From an uncultured Clostridia bacterium (GTDB taxonomy: Bacteria; Bacillota; Clostridia; Christensenellales; UBA3700), in contig CAMQWP010000001.1 in the NCBI GenBank assembly GCA_947038565.1, positions 1-64,000 on the forward strand: a DNA stretch of 64,000 nt. The letters are read 5' to 3'. The position numbers were made by a program, and so were the translations under genes. The notes beneath the pieces were generated by a model, which ran no database searches, was not told where the DNA came from, and worked only from the letters and a program-made list of their open reading frames with translations. Positions 61,450 to 64,000 of the stretch are shown here, one piece after another; position 1 is the stretch's first letter; each line of letters opens with the position of its first letter.

Positions 61450-64000
61450 ATGACTAAAAAACTTACTATCGACGGTAATACCGCCGCCGCTCATGTAGCT
61501 TATGCTATGAGCGAAGTGTCAGCTATCTATCCAATCACTCCATCGACTCCAATGGCGGAGTCTTGCGATGAGTGGACTACTCAGGGCAGAAAAAACATAT
61601 TTGGAGCTATCCCTCGCATATCTGAGTTACAATCAGAAGGCGGAGCAAGTGGTGCAATGCATGGCTCATTATCGGCTGGTGCGCTGACTACTACTTTCAC
61701 TGCATCTCAAGGTTTATTACTTATGATCCCTAACATGTACAAAATTGCTGGCGAGTTATTGCCTTGCGTATTCCACGTGTCAGCTAGATCACTTGCGTAT
61801 CATGCTCTTAGCATATTCGGAGATCATTCTGATGTAATGGCTTGTCGCCAAACTGGCTTTGCAATGCTTGCGTCTAGTAGCGTACAAGAAAGCATGGACT
61901 TAGCTCTAGTTTCTCACCTTGCCACTCTAAAAAGTAAAGTGCCTTTCTTGCATTTCTTTGACGGGTTCCGTACTTCTCATGAGATCGCAAAGATCGACAT
62001 GATCGACTATGATGACATGGCTAAGATCGTTGATTACGACGCAATCCGTGACTTCAAGAGCCGTTCACTAAATCCTGAACATCCTATCCAAAAAGGTACT
62101 GCACAAAATCCTGATATTTACTTCCAAAACCGCGAGGCATGTAATAAATATTACGACGCTGTTCCTTCTATTGTACAAAACTGTATGGACGATGTTGCGA
62201 GCATTACAGGTAGACAATACCATCTTGCTGATTATTACGGTGCTGCTGACGCAACAAAAGTAATCGCTATTATGTGTTCTGGTGCAGAGACTGTACACGA
62301 GACTATAGACTACCTATTATCTAAAGACGAGAAAGTCGGCGTTATCAAAGTTAGACTTTACCGTCCTTTCCCTTCAAAAGAGTTTATCAACTGTATCCCT
62401 TCTACTTGTAGAAACCTTACTGTCCTTGATCGTACTAAAGAGTCTGGTGCTGTAGGTGATCCTCTTTACCTTGACGTCATGACTGCTCTTGGCGAGGCTA
62501 AGATCAGAAACGTAAATGTGTTTGCTGGTAGATATGGTCTTGGTTCGAAAGAATTTACTCCTTCTATGGTAAAAGCTATATACGACAATATGGCTCGCGG
62601 TAGGAAAAATCACTTTACTGTCGGTATCGACGATGATGTGACTAATACTTCTCTAGTAGTAAAGACTAAGATTGACTCAGCTCCTGCTGGTTCTATATGT
62701 TGCAAATTCTACGGTCTTGGCTCTGATGGTACTGTAGGTGCGAATAAAAACAGTATCAAAATCATCGGTAACTATACTGAAAAGTACGCACAAGGCTACT
62801 TTGCTTACGACAGCAAGAAGTCAGGCGGTATTACTATATCTCACTTAAGATTTGGTGATACTCCTATTAGATCCGCATATCTTATCGACTCATCAGACTT
62901 TGTAGCGTGTCACAATCCTAGCTATGTAACTAAGTATGATATGATCACTTCTCTTCGTGACGGTGGTACATTCCTTCTTAACTGTAACTGGACAGCAAAA
63001 CAGCTTGATCGTGAGTTACCTCGCGACATGAAAAAATATATCGCAAAACACAACATCAATTTCTATACTATCGACGCAGTTAAACTTGCTGGAAGTATCG
63101 GTCTTGGTGGCAGAATAAATACCGTAATGCAATCAGCATTCTTCAAGCTATGCGGAGTAATACCTTATGATGACGCATCTAAGTACATGAAAGAGTATAT
63201 AGATAAGACTTTCGGTAGAAAAGGCGTAGAAGTAGTAGAGAAAAACTGCAAGGCTGTAGACATCGCAGTAAGCGGCTTGCACAAAGTAGAAGTACCTACT
63301 TCTTGGGCAAAGTGCTTATCGGGCGCAACTGTTGAAAGCATCACTGATGACAAATATTTTAATGGAATAATATCACCTATCTTATCACAAAACGGTGACA
63401 GCATTAAAGTTAGTGCTTTCAATGCAGATGGATCAGTGCCTACTGACACTACTAAGTTTGAAAAGCGTGGTATTGCAAACATTATCCCAATGTGGGAGAT
63501 AGATAACTGTATCCAGTGTAACCAATGCTCTCTAGTATGTCCTCATGCATGTATTCGCCCTGTTCTTCACACTGAAGACAAGCTAGCTAATGCACCTGTA
63601 GGCTTTGACACTAAGAATGCTAATGGTTTTAAAGAGTACAAGTTCAGAGTACAGATAAGTCCTCTTGATTGTACTGGCTGTGGTAGCTGTATTAACGTAT
63701 GCCCTGCTCCTAAAAAAGCTCTAGTTGCAAAAACTCTTGACTCTCAAAAAGAAGTTCAGAGTGCTAACTGGGAGTACGCATTAACACTTGGCAAGACTGA
63801 CGCAACATTTAATAAGAATAGTTTAAAAGGCAGTCAATTCATGAAACCTTATTTCGAGTTCTCAGGAGCTTGTGCTGGTTGCGGAGAGACTCCATACGTT
63901 AAGCTAGTAACTCAGTTATTCGGTGATAACATGATCATCTCTAATGCTACTGGTTGCTCATCAATATACGGTGGTTCTGCACCTACTTGTCCTTATAGCA
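61450..64000 (+). CDS. nifJ: Pyruvate:ferredoxin (flavodoxin) oxidoreductase, truncated by window end
   Basis: MTKKLTIDGNTAAAHVAYAMSEVSAIYPITPSTPMAE..., two 4Fe-4S motifs CIQCNQCSLVCPHAC and CTGCGSCINVCP; absent from ORF track because it runs off the window. Confidence 0.96.
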   Translation, partial: MTKKLTIDGNTAAAHVAYAMSEVSAIYPITPSTPMAESCDEWTTQGRKNIFGAIPRISELQSEGGASGAMHGSLSAGALTTTFTASQGLLLMIPNMYKIAGELLPCVFHVSARSLAYHALSIFGDHSDVMACRQTGFAMLASSSVQESMDLALVSHLATLKSKVPFLHFFDGFRTSHEIAKIDMIDYDDMAKIVDYDAIRDFKSRSLNPEHPIQKGTAQNPDIYFQNREACNKYYDAVPSIVQNCMDDVASITGRQYHLADYYGAADATKVIAIMCSGAETVHETIDYLLSKDEKVGVIKVRLYRPFPSKEFINCIPSTCRNLTVLDRTKESGAVGDPLYLDVMTALGEAKIRNVNVFAGRYGLGSKEFTPSMVKAIYDNMARGRKNHFTVGIDDDVTNTSLVVKTKIDSAPAGSICCKFYGLGSDGTVGANKNSIKIIGNYTEKYAQGYFAYDSKKSGGITISHLRFGDTPIRSAYLIDSSDFVACHNPSYVTKYDMITSLRDGGTFLLNCNWTAKQLDRELPRDMKKYIAKHNINFYTIDAVKLAGSIGLGGRINTVMQSAFFKLCGVIPYDDASKYMKEYIDKTFGRKGVEVVEKNCKAVDIAVSGLHKVEVPTSWAKCLSGATVESITDDKYFNGIISPILSQNGDSIKVSAFNADGSVPTDTTKFEKRGIANIIPMWEIDNCIQCNQCSLVCPHACIRPVLHTEDKLANAPVGFDTKNANGFKEYKFRVQISPLDCTGCGSCINVCPAPKKALVAKTLDSQKEVQSANWEYALTLGKTDATFNKNSLKGSQFMKPYFEFSGACAGCGETPYVKLVTQLFGDNMIISNATGCSSIYGGSAPTCPYS

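Noticed and set aside
1-64000. CRISPR array, retron or diversity-generating retroelement
   Set aside because: No regularly spaced direct repeats, reverse transcriptase or Cas-like ORF found by reading the window.
1-64000. Canonical tRNA or rRNA genes
   Set aside because: No tRNA-like T-arm with acceptor context outside ssrA and no rRNA signature noticed; a tRNAscan run would be decisive.

Overview
64 kb of a low-GC Firmicutes/Clostridia-like chromosome. The left edge (1..~4190) is the end of an integrated phage or integrative element: divergent early genes, tandem XRE repressors and a large serine recombinase, abutting the 3' end of a minus-strand tmRNA (ssrA) gene. The rest is mostly conserved chromosome: ecfA1-ecfA2-ecfT-truA-rplM-rpsI; lysS-greA; SRP RNA; lepA-hemW-hrcA-grpE-dnaK-dnaJ; typA, guaA, hom, coaX, glyS, gpsA, acpP-PPTase, malQ, GH95 and a truncated pyruvate:ferredoxin oxidoreductase at the right edge. 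Accessory content includes a zinc-ribbon/TIR/TM protein, a Gly/Cys-rich small protein, an orphan phage-tail-like protein and two giant paralogous surface proteins with YDG-like repeats and no LPXTG. Best leads: (1) the ssrA-integrated element, whose recombinase C-terminus is encoded antisense to tmRNA, with an operator filling the -35/-10 spacer of its early promoter; (2) a GuaA whose glutaminase domain has lost the region carrying its catalytic triad; (3) the TIR protein; (4) the paired giant surface proteins with matching promoters; (5) an SRP RNA whose apical loop is not GGAA, followed by three clustered palindromes, one carrying two inverted DnaA boxes; (6) an XRE-DUF1648-SdpI fusion gene broken by one nonsense codon and one homopolymer frameshift. 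I did not find a complete, clearly novel multi-gene system. All calls are by eye from sequence and protein motifs; no searches were run.
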